A DNA stretch of 64,000 nt. Origin: Pelotomaculum isophthalicicum JI. Its GTDB lineage: Bacteria > Bacillota > Desulfotomaculia > Desulfotomaculales > Pelotomaculaceae. Positions 16,645-25,508 of the stretch are shown one piece after another. The notes under the pieces are model-generated. The model saw nothing but the letters and a program-made list of their open reading frames with translations. It searched no databases and was not told the DNA's origin. How positions within the stretch are numbered: the stretch's first letter is position 1; each line of letters starts with the position of its first letter. The stretch covers positions 1-64,000 of the forward strand of contig NZ_JAKOAV010000012.1 of assembly GCF_029478095.1 (NCBI RefSeq), given 5' to 3'. The position numbers were made by a program, and so were the translations under genes.

Positions 16645-17607
16645 CTAGCTTTGCCCGCCTTTGATAACGTTATCAATCCACCTGGTTACCGTTTTAATAT
16701 TACGACTTGTCGTGACGGCAATTTCATCAATAGATTTTCCCTCTTTCCATAGACGCTCAGCGGCCCTCCTGTCACTTATATATAATCTTTTTGCTGCCTT
16801 CTTATCTTGACCGCAATCAGGGCAATAATTTTTTTTGCTCTTTGAAATAGCCCTGTTTCTAAAATATAAGTGGCCACAACCGTCACAGGTAGTTACTCCA
16901 CCTGTCTTTTTTGTTATTGTCTGTACTAATAGGACCCACACTATTCTTATAAATCCTAATCCAGCATTGAGAGATAATTCTGGCTGTGTATCTTTCCAGC
17001 TCAGCCATAAAATAGGTCCTTGTTGAAGGTGGCTTAGGTGCTTATTAATGGCAGCGGTTAAGAAGTATTTTTGAGCTTGTATCGGTAATCTGGAGATATT
17101 TAAATCCGGATCTAATCCAGCGATTTCCCATAGATCTGCTTGAGGGGGTTTGTTGTTCATAAGGGAAACAGAAATATCAAGTAAAGACTTAACATATAAC
17201 GCTATTCTTCTCCATTGTTCAATATTTTCTATCGGAAACCAATCACAATCCTTTGATACCGAGGACCAAAAACAAATATGGTGAAGGGGATGGTTACAAA
17301 TCCATAAAGGTCCCCATTGTTCTGAAAAAAGCCTTATTTTTTCAGAATCTGCATCCGAAAGACAAATAAACCGTTCAAGTAGATTCTTAGTATTTTGATT
17401 CCTAATGAATTTCCATTTCAAAGAGAGAAGGTCATGAAGATCTTTCTTTCCAGGGTGCTCCCAGCCATCAGGAACAGGGTAGACCAAAAAGTCCTGTTCA
17501 TCATGCCTATAAAGCTTGACTAATGGCGGTTTCCATATCCCCCCACCTTCAGTTAAAAAAGTTTCATCATATGTAAGTCCTTCTAATTGGTATCCTTCAA
17601 AATCCAT
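16645..17607 (-). CDS. Zinc-ribbon and helix-turn-helix protein of the element
   Basis: A 320-residue protein of unknown function. Residues near 240-270 form a zinc ribbon (CDGCGHLYF and NYCPDCG). The C-terminal 50 residues look like a resolvase-type helix-turn-helix (GKSIDEIAVTTSRNIKTVTRWI). The long N-terminal part is rich in Trp and is not recognised. The ATG follows AGGGGATG. It is transcribed away from the excisionase-like gene, so the 100-base gap between them is a divergent control region, the place where a lysogeny switch would be expected. A regulator role is inferred. Confidence 0.7.
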   Translation of the reverse strand: MDFEGYQLEGLTYDETFLTEGGGIWKPPLVKLYRHDEQDFLVYPVPDGWEHPGKKDLHDLLSLKWKFIRNQNTKNLLERFICLSDADSEKIRLFSEQWGPLWICNHPLHHICFWSSVSKDCDWFPIENIEQWRRIALYVKSLLDISVSLMNNKPPQADLWEIAGLDPDLNISRLPIQAQKYFLTAAINKHLSHLQQGPILWLSWKDTQPELSLNAGLGFIRIVWVLLVQTITKKTGGVTTCDGCGHLYFRNRAISKSKKNYCPDCGQDKKAAKRLYISDRRAAERLWKEGKSIDEIAVTTSRNIKTVTRWIDNVIKGGQS

Positions 17608-17714
17608 AAAATATTTTCATCCCCTAAAAAGTAGAACTTATGTAGAACTATAAACATTTTATATTAATGAGTTAAATTGTATCATATAGGAAGAAAAAAA
17701 CAAGGGGGAAGACA

Positions 17715-17909
17715 ATGGATATGGATAAGTGGCAAGAAAAACCGACGCTTAGTGTTCCAGAAGCAGCAAAGATACTAGGTATTTCCCGCTCTTTGGGTTT
17801 TCGGATGGTGGAGCGGGGAGAATTACCGGCATTACGTCTGGGCATGAAACGGTTGGTCGTTCCAACAGCGGCAATAGTACGGATATTGGAGCGGGCAGCG
17901 GGTGTATAA
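17715..17909 (+). CDS. Excisionase-like helix-turn-helix protein
   Basis: A 64-residue HTH_17/MerR-like DNA-binding protein with TLSVPEAAKILGISRSLGFR followed by MVERGELPALRLGMKRLVV, the standard excisionase-family layout. The ATG follows AAGGGGGAAG. In elements such proteins direct excision or act as small regulators. It is the first rightward gene of the element, ahead of the replication genes. Confidence 0.85.
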   Translation: MDMDKWQEKPTLSVPEAAKILGISRSLGFRMVERGELPALRLGMKRLVVPTAAIVRILERAAGV

Positions 17910-18066
17910 AAACAACCCGCCTGCTCGGCTTACCGGATACCAAAGGAGGCTCTGCGGACGTTGCTCCTACGACACGCCGCGGGAAAATAATAAACATCCA
18001 TCCCGATGGACACCAATCGGTGTGAAGGGTGGACATGTTTAAAAGCATGAAGGGAGGATTTATTTA
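17910..18066 (+). other. Non-coding gap with a small inverted repeat
   Basis: No supported gene. ACACC-AATC-GGTGT near 18010-18023 is a short perfect inverted repeat that could be an operator or hairpin. Confidence 0.35.
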
Positions 18067-18213
18067 GTGTCTCCCGAAGCAAAGGCCCGGAGGCGGGCAA
18101 ACCGGAGGCTTGGGAAAAAGGGACTTGAACGGAAAAACAATTACGGTATAACGGATTTAACACCATACAATATGGTAAGGCAATTGAAGGGAAAAAACAT
18201 CATAATGCGATAA
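18067..18213 (+). CDS. Small basic phage-type protein, 48 residues
   Basis: A GTG start with GGGAGG eight bases upstream opens a 48-codon frame to TAA at 18211. The product is very basic at the N-terminus (SPEAKARRRANRRLGKKG) and ends with a motif YGITDLTPYNMVRQLKGKN. Short proteins with a similar TPYNAV-like motif occur in Firmicute phages and elements, in my recollection. A terminator overlaps its stop codon. Function unknown. Confidence 0.6.
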   Translation: MSPEAKARRRANRRLGKKGLERKNNYGITDLTPYNMVRQLKGKNIIMR

Positions 18214-18242
18214 ACCCCGCTTTTCGATGGAGCGGGGTTTTT
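18212..18242 (+). terminator. Intrinsic terminator
   Basis: AAACCCCGCT pairs with AGCGGGGTTT and runs into TTTTT. It separates the small early genes from the primase/helicase unit. Confidence 0.85.
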
Positions 18243-18301
18243 GGATGGAAAAGTATAGCCGGTGAACTATAACCCGGCAGGCAGGCCGGGCGTGACAGGA
18301 A

Positions 18302-18916
18302 GTGATTAAACTGTCTGTACCTATCTTACAACAAAATAATGATATTTTTCAATTGGTCAAAGAACTTCCCTTTATTGAGGTAGCCCGCCGTTACCTGCCC
18401 GGGGAGTTACGGCACCAGGGAAGCCGGTGGGTAACCCGCTGCCCTTTCCATGAGGACCGCTACCCTTCCCTGGTGGTGTATCGAGATGGTTGGAAATGCT
18501 TTGGCTGCCAGGAACACGGTGACAGCGTTGACCTGGTTGCCCTGCTGCATAACCTCCGGCCACTGGAAGCGGCCCGGATGATTGCCGCTGATTTTGGTAT
18601 CCCGCTCCCTGATGCAACCCAGGAGGACATTGCCCAGGCCCGGCAGGCTACCCTATTAGCAAAGGCACGGCGGGAATTAAAAGCCTGCTTCAAGGTGAAG
18701 GAGAATGAAGTTTATCAGCGTTTATCATCCATTTACCGGGCGGTAGACAGTAAGCTTGCCGGGATCCAGACTGAAGAGGATTTGGAGCGGCTGGGTGGGC
18801 TGTATCATATTGAACCAATTTTGGAGCATGTGTTGGAAGTACTGAGAACTGGGAAGATGACTGATAAGGTTGCTGTCCTAAAAAGTGATCGAGTGAAGCG
18901 GTGGTGCAATAAATGA
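18302..18916 (+). CDS. CHC2 zinc-finger DNA primase-like protein
   Basis: A 204-residue protein with the primase CHC2 zinc finger near residues 35-80: RCPFHEDRYPS and KCFGCQEHGD. This domain binds template DNA in DnaG-type primases. The Toprim catalytic core is absent; the C-terminal half is helical and not recognised. A GTG start follows CAGGAA. The next gene, an AAA ATPase, overlaps its stop by four bases, so the two form a replication module of the element. Confidence 0.88.
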   Translation: MIKLSVPILQQNNDIFQLVKELPFIEVARRYLPGELRHQGSRWVTRCPFHEDRYPSLVVYRDGWKCFGCQEHGDSVDLVALLHNLRPLEAARMIAADFGIPLPDATQEDIAQARQATLLAKARRELKACFKVKENEVYQRLSSIYRAVDSKLAGIQTEEDLERLGGLYHIEPILEHVLEVLRTGKMTDKVAVLKSDRVKRWCNK

Positions 18917-20301
18917 GCAAACACATAGATGATATTTCAGATGAAGAATTAAAAGCGCTACTTGATGACCTGGATGGCAAACAATCGCAGGAGAAAAAGC
19001 AAAAGCCAGCAGATGGAAAGGAAATCAAATTTGTCCGGATGTCCGATGTCAAGCCTGAGGAAGTTTCCTGGCTGTGGGATCCATATGTGCCGTTAGGGAA
19101 AATAACCCTTCTGGAAGGTGATCCGGGCTGCGGCAAAACGTGGGCGGCCCTGGCGATAGCAAGCGCCATTTCAACCGGCAGCGCCTTACCTGATGGTGAC
19201 AGCGGCAGGTGTATTATGAAGCGTGCTCCTGGCAAGGTGATCTATCTAACCGCTGAGGATGGTATAGCTGACACGCTACGCCCACGCCTGGACGCTGTTA
19301 AGGCTGATGTAGAGAACATTTACGCCATCACCGGGACACAAGACGAAAGCGGTGATAATGCTTTCTCATTCGCTGACCTGGCCCTGCTGGATGGCATGGC
19401 CGAAGCGCTCAAGCCGGCGCTGGTTGTTATTGACCCGCTCCAAGCCTTTCTGGGCGCTAGTATTGACATGCATAGGGCTAATGAAGTAAGGCCCCTCTTA
19501 GCCAGGCTGGCCGCTTTGGCCGAGCGGCATAAATGTGCCATGTTGTGTATCATACATTTATCAAAAGCTACCGCAAGCAAGAGCATATACCGCGGTATGG
19601 GTAGTATAGACTTTACAGCGGCTGCCCGGAGCGTTCTCCTTGCTGGCAGTGACCCTCAGGACACCAAAAGGAGGGCACTGGTGCATATTAAATCAAGCCT
19701 AGCTGCGGCAGGTCAAAGCCAGGGCTTTGAGTTAGGAGATAACTTCTTTTGGACAGGTATTTCCGAACTGACAGCAGGCGCGTTATTAGCCAATGAAGTT
19801 AATTTGGCTGATAAAAAGAACAAACTTGATAGCGCGGTAGAGTGGCTTACTGAAATCCAAGACGAGGACATTTCACTAATGACACTAAGACGGGTTAAGG
19901 AAAAATTATGTATAAAAGCATACAAGAAACCGGGTGAAAAGAACGGTCCATATCTTTGGGAATTACCAGGGAATAACTTCCAAAGCGACAATGATAATAT
20001 TATACCTTTTGGTATGGTCCCTAAGGGCAAAAAAATGAGCAACCCGTCAACCCGTAATTATTCCAGTAATGACGCAGACTCCATGGGTCGTTCATCAAAA
20101 AACAATGAACAAAACATGGAAGTCAACGGGGTCAAGACTTCCGGAGATTCTTACGGGTTGTTCAATAATGTGCCCTTAGAGGAACAACCCAAAAATCAAC
20201 AAAATGAGCAATCGGTAACCGAAACCGCTACTGGTAATAATGGTAATCAATTACAGGACATTTTAGGGCAGGAGGTTGATATAGATGAACTCCCCTTCTG
20301 A
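18913..20301 (+). CDS. RecA-fold replicative helicase (RepA/AAA_25 type)
   Basis: A 462-residue ATPase with Walker A GDPGCGKTW near residue 75 and a Walker B-like LVVIDPLQAFLG. Downstream IIHLSKA and GSIDFTAAARSV fit the RSF1010 RepA / AAA_25 group of phage and plasmid helicases. The C-terminal 150 residues are low-complexity, rich in Asn, Gln and Ser, and probably disordered. The ATG overlaps the primase stop (ATGA). It likely unwinds DNA for element replication together with the primase-like protein. The next gene starts inside its 3' end. Confidence 0.87.
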   Translation: MSKHIDDISDEELKALLDDLDGKQSQEKKQKPADGKEIKFVRMSDVKPEEVSWLWDPYVPLGKITLLEGDPGCGKTWAALAIASAISTGSALPDGDSGRCIMKRAPGKVIYLTAEDGIADTLRPRLDAVKADVENIYAITGTQDESGDNAFSFADLALLDGMAEALKPALVVIDPLQAFLGASIDMHRANEVRPLLARLAALAERHKCAMLCIIHLSKATASKSIYRGMGSIDFTAAARSVLLAGSDPQDTKRRALVHIKSSLAAAGQSQGFELGDNFFWTGISELTAGALLANEVNLADKKNKLDSAVEWLTEIQDEDISLMTLRRVKEKLCIKAYKKPGEKNGPYLWELPGNNFQSDNDNIIPFGMVPKGKKMSNPSTRNYSSNDADSMGRSSKNNEQNMEVNGVKTSGDSYGLFNNVPLEEQPKNQQNEQSVTETATGNNGNQLQDILGQEVDIDELPF

Positions 20302-20713
20302 GTTAATCAGACAGTTAAATTATTACGGTGTTCACGTTTTGAAGGGGGATTCTGGCATCCGGGTAAAGCTACCTAAACCGCTCCCTCCTGAAGCTATCCA
20401 GTTATTGAGAGAGTTAAAACGGCTCTCTAAAGCGGAGTCCTGGGACGAAGAAAAAATTATTCAAATTTACGTCGATATGCTTGCCCGACAGAACAAACGC
20501 TACCCTAAAGGCGCGTTAGAATTCACATACCAGAGCAGACCCGACCTGTTGGCAGCTTTACAGAAGGCAGAGGCTAACTATACGGCGGCATATCACCAGC
20601 AAGACATGTCCGGCTGCCGGCAGGCAATTAGCAAAGTTGAAGCGGTGCTAATCAAAATGATTGAAGCCTTCGAGCTTGAGCATGAAGATATCTGGCAAGA
20701 AGGGAGAGACTAA
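20285..20713 (+). CDS. Element protein with TubC_N-like N-terminus, 142 residues
   Basis: The ATG lies 17 bases inside the helicase gene, so translation is coupled. The first 45 residues (LIRQLNYYGVHVLKGDSGIR with KLPKPLPPEAIQLLRELK) resemble the TubC N-terminal docking fold often seen in phage-borne proteins; this is a weak resemblance. The rest is helical and charged. Function unknown. Confidence 0.65.
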   Translation: MNSPSELIRQLNYYGVHVLKGDSGIRVKLPKPLPPEAIQLLRELKRLSKAESWDEEKIIQIYVDMLARQNKRYPKGALEFTYQSRPDLLAALQKAEANYTAAYHQQDMSGCRQAISKVEAVLIKMIEAFELEHEDIWQEGRD

Positions 20714-20717
20714 CCCA

Positions 20718-20956
20718 ATGCTTTTATCGGAGCAAGAAACCATCATAAGATTTGACGAGGAAAGCGAGATTGCCGAGGTTTACACTATTAGCCCGCGCGT
20801 TCAAAAGTTGTGGATAAGCAGAAGGGCGAGCCGTCCGGGTGGTTTTACAGTTTGCCCAAGGCTACCGTTTTATTGAAACCGGCGAACAAGATAATTCGGA
20901 TAGGCGGTAGGCGCAAGATGCCCGCTAATGCTTCAGACGGTGCAGCAGGTGAATAG
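20718..20956 (+). pseudogene. Small phage-type gene with a frameshift
   Basis: From the ATG at 20718 the frame gives LLSEQETIIRFDEESEIAEV and YTISPRVQKL, then reads nonsense-like sequence to a stop at 20876. Near 20808-20810 the adjacent frame continues the family pattern with DKQKGEPSGWFYSLPKATV and IIRIGGRRK to TAG at 20954. Proteins of this type join the two halves. One indel near 20808 explains the break. Programmed frameshifting is possible but no slippery run was seen. Confidence 0.65.
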
Positions 20957-20999
20957 GTGGAGCGGGTATCTCAAAGTACTGGAGTGGTAGGAGGGTGAA

Positions 21000-21215
21000 A
21001 TGAGACAAAAGTATGTTGAGATTCGCTTAACAAAATGCAGGCTCTTCCTGACGGAACCGGAACTGCAAAACCTGCTTTCCTTAAACCCGCTCCTATGGAA
21101 AGAAGGGATCCGGCGCGGCAAATACATCCTCCGGGCACGGGCTGCAAAGGGGCGACAGGCAGGCGGTAAGCAAGCAGAGGAACTGCCCTGGAATTTGAAA
21201 GGGGGTATGCGATAG
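21000..21215 (+). CDS. Hypothetical element protein, 71 residues
   Basis: Not recognised. An ATG at 21000 follows GGAGGG by four bases. The product is basic, with MRQKYVEIRLTKCRLFLTEP at the start and a Lys/Arg/Gly-rich C-terminus. It sits between the frameshifted gene and the tail region. Confidence 0.6.
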   Translation: MRQKYVEIRLTKCRLFLTEPELQNLLSLNPLLWKEGIRRGKYILRARAAKGRQAGGKQAEELPWNLKGGMR

Positions 21216-21292
21216 GTTATAGGCTTTATGTGTGGTACTACTGTGGTACTACATTGATATTACTGCTATTTAAAGGAAAAGGTAGGTTATAA

Positions 21293-21625
21293 ATGGGGGC
21301 TTTAGCAGATAAAGACATATACTGGGCCAACAACGTTGAGCCAGTCAGGGGTTTAGAAGTGATTCAAAAATACATTTCTGAACTTAAACAAAGTAGTAAT
21401 ATTCTGGAGAAGACAATCGCAAAAATGTCGAAAATCCATAAGGAATTCAGGAGCCTATCCCGTCAAGGGAAGTTTCCGCTGGCTGATTATGAAAAGATGG
21501 TGGCGGAGGATTCAAGACTAAAAATGGAAGCGGAAAAGGAATTAAAAGAAGGTTTGAAGCGTTACAGGCAATTACAAAAAATTTTAAAAAGAAGGATAAG
21601 GGAATGCAAAGTGAGACAACGATAA
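21293..21625 (+). CDS. Helical element protein upstream of the tape-measure gene, 110 residues
   Basis: An almost wholly alpha-helical, charged protein likely to form a coiled coil (ISELKQSSNILEKTIAKMSK and EKELKEGLKRYRQLQKIL). The ATG follows AGGTAGG. It overlaps the tape-measure gene by 22 bases, the position where tail-assembly chaperones lie in phages, but its sequence does not show that family. Function unknown. Confidence 0.6.
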   Translation: MGALADKDIYWANNVEPVRGLEVIQKYISELKQSSNILEKTIAKMSKIHKEFRSLSRQGKFPLADYEKMVAEDSRLKMEAEKELKEGLKRYRQLQKILKRRIRECKVRQR

Positions 21626-24261
21626 CAATTAGTGTTGACGCATCGCAATGTTATGCTGCTATGAAGAATGTTGCTGATAGGACTGAAAAAGAGACTGACA
21701 GAGCTAGGGCTGCTTTCGATAAAACTAACAAAAAAATGGAACAACTTCAGAAGCGAACCCAAGCTTTGGGACGCATGACGGTTAGTCCCACTCGGCTTGT
21801 TGACCGTGTATCAAGTCCTTTGAGGAACATAGAATCAAAGCTGAGTCGCCTTTCCACGGTCAAGAAGATACCAATTGAGGCGGTAGATAAGACAACCAGT
21901 ATAGTACAGAGGATCACAGGGGCACTGACCAGCCCTTTAGCCCTGCTTGGTGGCGGAGCTGGTGCTGCTGCCTCAGTTGTTTTTCCTTTAAATTTAGCTG
22001 GCGAGATGGCCAGATCGCGCAATGCCGTGATAAATTATTCTAGCTCAATAGAAGAGGGTAAAAAGAACTTCGAGGACCTTGTTAATTACGCGATAAAGTC
22101 GCCTGTTTACGAGGTTCCTTTTGCAACTCAAATGGGTGGCCGATTACTGACGCTTACTAAGGATATTAACTTTACCAAAAGAGCACTTGAATCATTTGGT
22201 AATTCAATGTTATATACTGGGGCAACCACGGATGGTCTAAAACTTGCGTTCCGTGGGTTTACACAGATTGCAACAAAAGGCAAGCTACAGGTGGAGGAAT
22301 TGTATCAGGTCACTGAAAACCTTGGTGTCCCTTTACAGTGGATTACTGAGGAACTTGGAATCACCGGGGACGAACTAAGCGATCTGGGAAGGCTTGGGAT
22401 TTCTGCGAAGGATGCAATGGAAGGCATTTTAAGGACATTAGAAAAACGGTACCCTAAAGCAAATTATAATAATGATTTATTAGCTCTCGCTTCTAACACT
22501 AAAGAAACAGCCAGGGTTGTAGTTTGGCAATTTGGTGAGGGTATGGCACAGCCCGTTATTCGAATTCTGCAGGATTTGACCGGAACCCTTGATCCCACAG
22601 GTGACAAATTTGTTGCCTTTAGTGAACGAGTTAAAAACGCTGGCAAGCAAGTAGGTGAATTCTTTGAGCGTAGCTATAATTGGATTAAAGAGTTGTTTAG
22701 CGATGAGAAATTTCAGGGCATGAGTCCGGGTGATAAATTTGTCTACATTATAGACCGGGGCCTTGACGATGTTATTGCATATATTAATGGCGACGGCGGG
22801 GAAAAGGTCGGGTCTATATTTACCAAGCTTGGGGAAATAGCTGCAAGGGCTTGGTGGACTGGGTTAACTGGCATGGCAAGCGGATCTGCTCAGGCTTTAA
22901 TGCATGGCAATATTATGGGTGCTATCGGGCTTGCGGCTGGTGCCTCCCTGCTGGGCGGTGGCATGCTGGTGCGCGGTGCATGGGGCGCAGGAAAAGGACT
23001 TGTTAATGCCGGGAAGTGGGCTGCTGGGAGAATGGGGCTAACAGGTGCGGCAGAGGCCGGAACGGCGGCGGCTGAAGAAGCAGCGACAGCAACAAGGGGT
23101 GCCGACTTATTGCCGCGTTTAGGGATTCTTGGACGAATGGCAGGCAAAGTTGTTATCCCGTTAGGTGTTGGTCTTGATGTACTTTCAGTTGCAAGGGCAA
23201 GGCCAGAAGAGCAGGCAAAGAAAATAGGTGGCTTAACAGGTCGCTGGACCGGTATGTTTGCCGGAGCTAAACTAGGCGCTATGGGTGGCGCGGCGGTAGG
23301 TTCAGCTATTCCCGGTGTAGGGACTGCTATTGGTGGAGGTGTAGGTGGCTTTCTTGGTGGTATCGCTGGCTTTTCGGGCGGCGGTGCAATTGGTGAAAAA
23401 ATTGGTGCAAATCTAAAGCGCATGAAAACTGTCGTTGCAACGAAATTTAGTGAGATTAAGAATAGTGCTATAACAGCGGTACAGCAAATGGGTATAAACA
23501 TTACTGACTGGTTCAGTCAACTGCCAGAGCGGGCCGGTTATGCTGTCGGCTATATAGTTGGCTGGTTTTCAGGTTTGCCGGGTCGTATATCCATTTTTGT
23601 CCAACAGTTGCCGGGTATTATAACCACATGGTTTAGCCAAGCATGGTCCTCCGCTACCCAATGGGCAAGTCAAACCGTTGCAGATATAGGGGTCTGGTGG
23701 AGTTCGTTACCGGATCGTGTGTCTGAATGGTGGTCGGGTGTAACATCAGCAGTAGATACGTGGGCGCATAGTTCTTATACATCAGTTGTGAATTAGTTTA
23801 GCGGTATTCCGGATGCGATAGAAAGTTGGATTACTGATGGTATTAATAGGATTAAATCCCTTGGAGTTGGTATCGGGGAAAAATTCGAAAGTGGTTATAG
23901 TGCCGGGAAAGAAGCAGCAGAACCACATGCCGCTGGCGGCATTCTTACGAGGCCTCATCTCGGATTAGTGGCTGAAGCGGGACCAGAAGCAATAATACCA
24001 CTGTCTGCAAGGATGAGGGATAGGGGTATTGACCTGTGGCGACGGACGGGAGAGTATTTAGGCGTCAGGCCATACGCTGAAGGAGGATTTGCAGGGCTAA
24101 TGCCAGCGTTAGCTAGCGCCAACGGGATTGCAATTCAAATAACTGGCGATACGCATATTCATATTTCCAATGCTAAAGAATTAGATGAAGATGCTTTGGC
24201 TTTAAAGATAGGGCGACAATTTGCTCAGAATATAAAGAAGGCACTGGAAAATAGAGCATAA
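21604..24261 (+). pseudogene. Phage tail tape-measure protein, interrupted by an in-frame TAG
   Basis: The frame runs 730 codons to TAG at 23794-23796 and continues in the same frame for 154 more to TAA at 24259. Residues about 130-250 show the tape-measure domain (GGRLLTLTKDINFTKRALES, then GFTQIATKGKLQVEELYQ). Later come Gly/Ala-rich helices and repeats of WFSQLP/WFSGLP type. The TAG falls in one of these, SVVN-stop-FSGIPDAIESW, where the repeats have Trp, so TGG to TAG is the likely mutation. The C-terminal part GLVAEAGPEAIIPLS is the conserved end of these proteins. In tailed phages this protein sets tail length. No other tail structural gene is intact here. Confidence 0.82.
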
Positions 24262-24280
24262 TCAAAGGAAGGACTTTCCT

Positions 24281-25099
24281 GTGTTGACGTCGAAGCCTCC
24301 GCATAAAATACCAAACGGATGTATTGTTATGGATATCCTAGCTGGGTTTATGGTATTTTTGGCCCTTGTCGGGCTGGGAATTGCACTTGTGCTTTTTGGG
24401 GTCAAAGCGATAACAAAGAAGGGTTGGGAATATAAAAAGACCGGCATTTTAGCTGCTGTTGCTGGTGTTCTATTTCTCGCTGGCATGGTGATGGCTGGAC
24501 CATCAGTTAAACAAGGCTTTGAAGCTGGGCGGCAGGCTGCGAAAGAAGATTCTGCTGCCCCTGCTTCAACAACCCCTCCCCATGAAGAGGTATTACAAGA
24601 ACAGAAAAATGAGGGCGAGAAAAACCAAGCACAGCAGGCTGAACAATCAGTATCCACAAAAGAGGAACATATTGCCAAGAATGAGCAAGACCTTCTTTAT
24701 GAGGAGTGGTTAAAACATACCATTACCAGCACTATCGGAGAAAGCACCAATACCGACAAACCGCGAATCGAATCCGTTCTTTTTTATAATAAAGAAGAGA
24801 CAGAAGTGGAGATCACTCTTTGGGCTGATAACAACCTAACTCCTGGCTTAATCCGGGATGGAGCTATAACGAAATCGACAGAGGTGTTACATCGAATATT
24901 TTCTGATTCTCGCGCAAAGAGGGTACTTTTATACTGGTTATTCCCAGTCAAAGATTCTTACGGGCAAGAAAGGCAAATGGTTCTCATGCAAGTAATTATG
25001 ACTAGAGAGACGGCAAATAAGATTAACTGGAGTGGATTAAGTCCCTTGGGTCTTCCAAATGTGGCAGATAAATTTCATATTCATCCAAGTTTGCAATAA
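24281..25099 (+). CDS. Membrane-anchored hypothetical protein
   Basis: A 272-residue protein with two hydrophobic helices (about residues 18-45 and 55-75), a disordered Glu/Gln/Lys-rich linker (about 85-135) and a C-terminal globular domain of about 130 residues with ESVLFYNKEETEVEITLWAD. The GTG at 24281 follows AGGAAGGA by seven bases; an ATG at 24329 is a weaker choice. The fold is not recognised. It may be cargo of the element rather than a phage structural gene. Confidence 0.65.
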   Translation: MLTSKPPHKIPNGCIVMDILAGFMVFLALVGLGIALVLFGVKAITKKGWEYKKTGILAAVAGVLFLAGMVMAGPSVKQGFEAGRQAAKEDSAAPASTTPPHEEVLQEQKNEGEKNQAQQAEQSVSTKEEHIAKNEQDLLYEEWLKHTITSTIGESTNTDKPRIESVLFYNKEETEVEITLWADNNLTPGLIRDGAITKSTEVLHRIFSDSRAKRVLLYWLFPVKDSYGQERQMVLMQVIMTRETANKINWSGLSPLGLPNVADKFHIHPSLQ

Positions 25100-25109
25100 A
25101 AGCAAGGGT

Positions 25110-25137
25110 TTGAAACCTATATAATGTATGGTATACT
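25110..25137 (+). promoter_or_regulatory. Promoter of the putative antisense RNA
   Basis: TTGAAA at 25110-25115 and TATACT at 25132-25137, 16 bases apart, point toward the toxin gene on the other strand. Confidence 0.6.
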
Positions 25138-25143
25138 GAATTT

Positions 25144-25271
25144 AGAAAATGCGTAAAATTAAAGAGGAACCATGCGGCAAACACGGTTCCTCACAACAGC
25201 CGCTTTATGGGCGGTCGGCTTCGGAGAAACGGAATAGACCGTTATTCCTTGGGCAGGAGCGGTCTATTTCC
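25144..25271 (+). ncRNA. Putative type I antitoxin RNA
   Basis: A transcript of about 130 bases would run from the promoter at 25110-25137 to a hairpin at 25231-25271 (GGAATAGACCG with CGGTCTATTTCC). It overlaps the 3' end of the toxin gene on the minus strand, as in txpA/RatA and bsrG/SR4 pairs. No long reading frame with a ribosome site is present on this strand. Confidence 0.5.
25155..25192 (-). terminator. Terminator of the toxin mRNA
   Basis: GAGGAACC (25164-25171) pairs with GGTTCCTC (25185-25192). On the minus strand it is followed by TTTAATTTT. Confidence 0.6.
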
Positions 25272-25347
25272 TGTTATGGAAAGAAAGTACCAAAACGACT
25301 AATGTCGCAAATGAAATCATCAGCGTCAAAGCCTGGTATACTTCCAT
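25264..25347 (-). CDS. Putative holin-like type I toxin, 27 residues
   Basis: A 27-codon gene for a single-helix hydrophobic peptide with a charged tail: MEVYQALTLMISFATLVV and then a short end FHNRK. This is the Hol_Tox pattern common in Firmicute prophages. The ribosome site AAGGAGGTGAT is a full match to the anti-Shine-Dalgarno and stands six bases before the ATG. A minus-strand promoter (TATAAT at 25407-25412, TTACCT at 25431-25436, 18-base spacer) and a terminator complete the unit. It is too short for most gene callers. Confidence 0.8.
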   Translation of the reverse strand: MEVYQALTLMISFATLVVLVLSFHNRK

Positions 25348-25406
25348 AGGCATCACCTCCTTCCGGAGGGAATGCCGACCGCCCTGAGCCTTTCTGTTGT
25401 GAAATT

Positions 25407-25436
25407 ATTATAACACAAGAGGAAATACTTAGGTAA
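25407..25436 (-). promoter_or_regulatory. Promoter of the type I toxin gene
   Basis: On the minus strand, TTACCT (25436-25431), an 18-base spacer and a consensus TATAAT (25412-25407). The leader to the ATG at 25347 is about 50 bases. Confidence 0.65.
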
Positions 25437-25457
25437 ATATTAAGAGGTCATTATAAT

Positions 25458-25485
25458 CACTCTCATATGAGAGTGTTTTTGTTTT
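25458..25485 (+). terminator. Intrinsic terminator
   Basis: A perfect palindrome CACTCTCAT/ATGAGAGTG at 25458-25475 followed by TTTTTGTTTT. Confidence 0.8.
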
Positions 25486-25508
25486 GTAAATTTAAGGAGG
25501 TAATCTCC

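Noticed and set aside
25149-25349. A 66-codon plus-strand frame opposite the toxin
   Set aside because: It has no ribosome site and is antisense to a much better supported Hol_Tox gene; its composition is that of a shadow frame.
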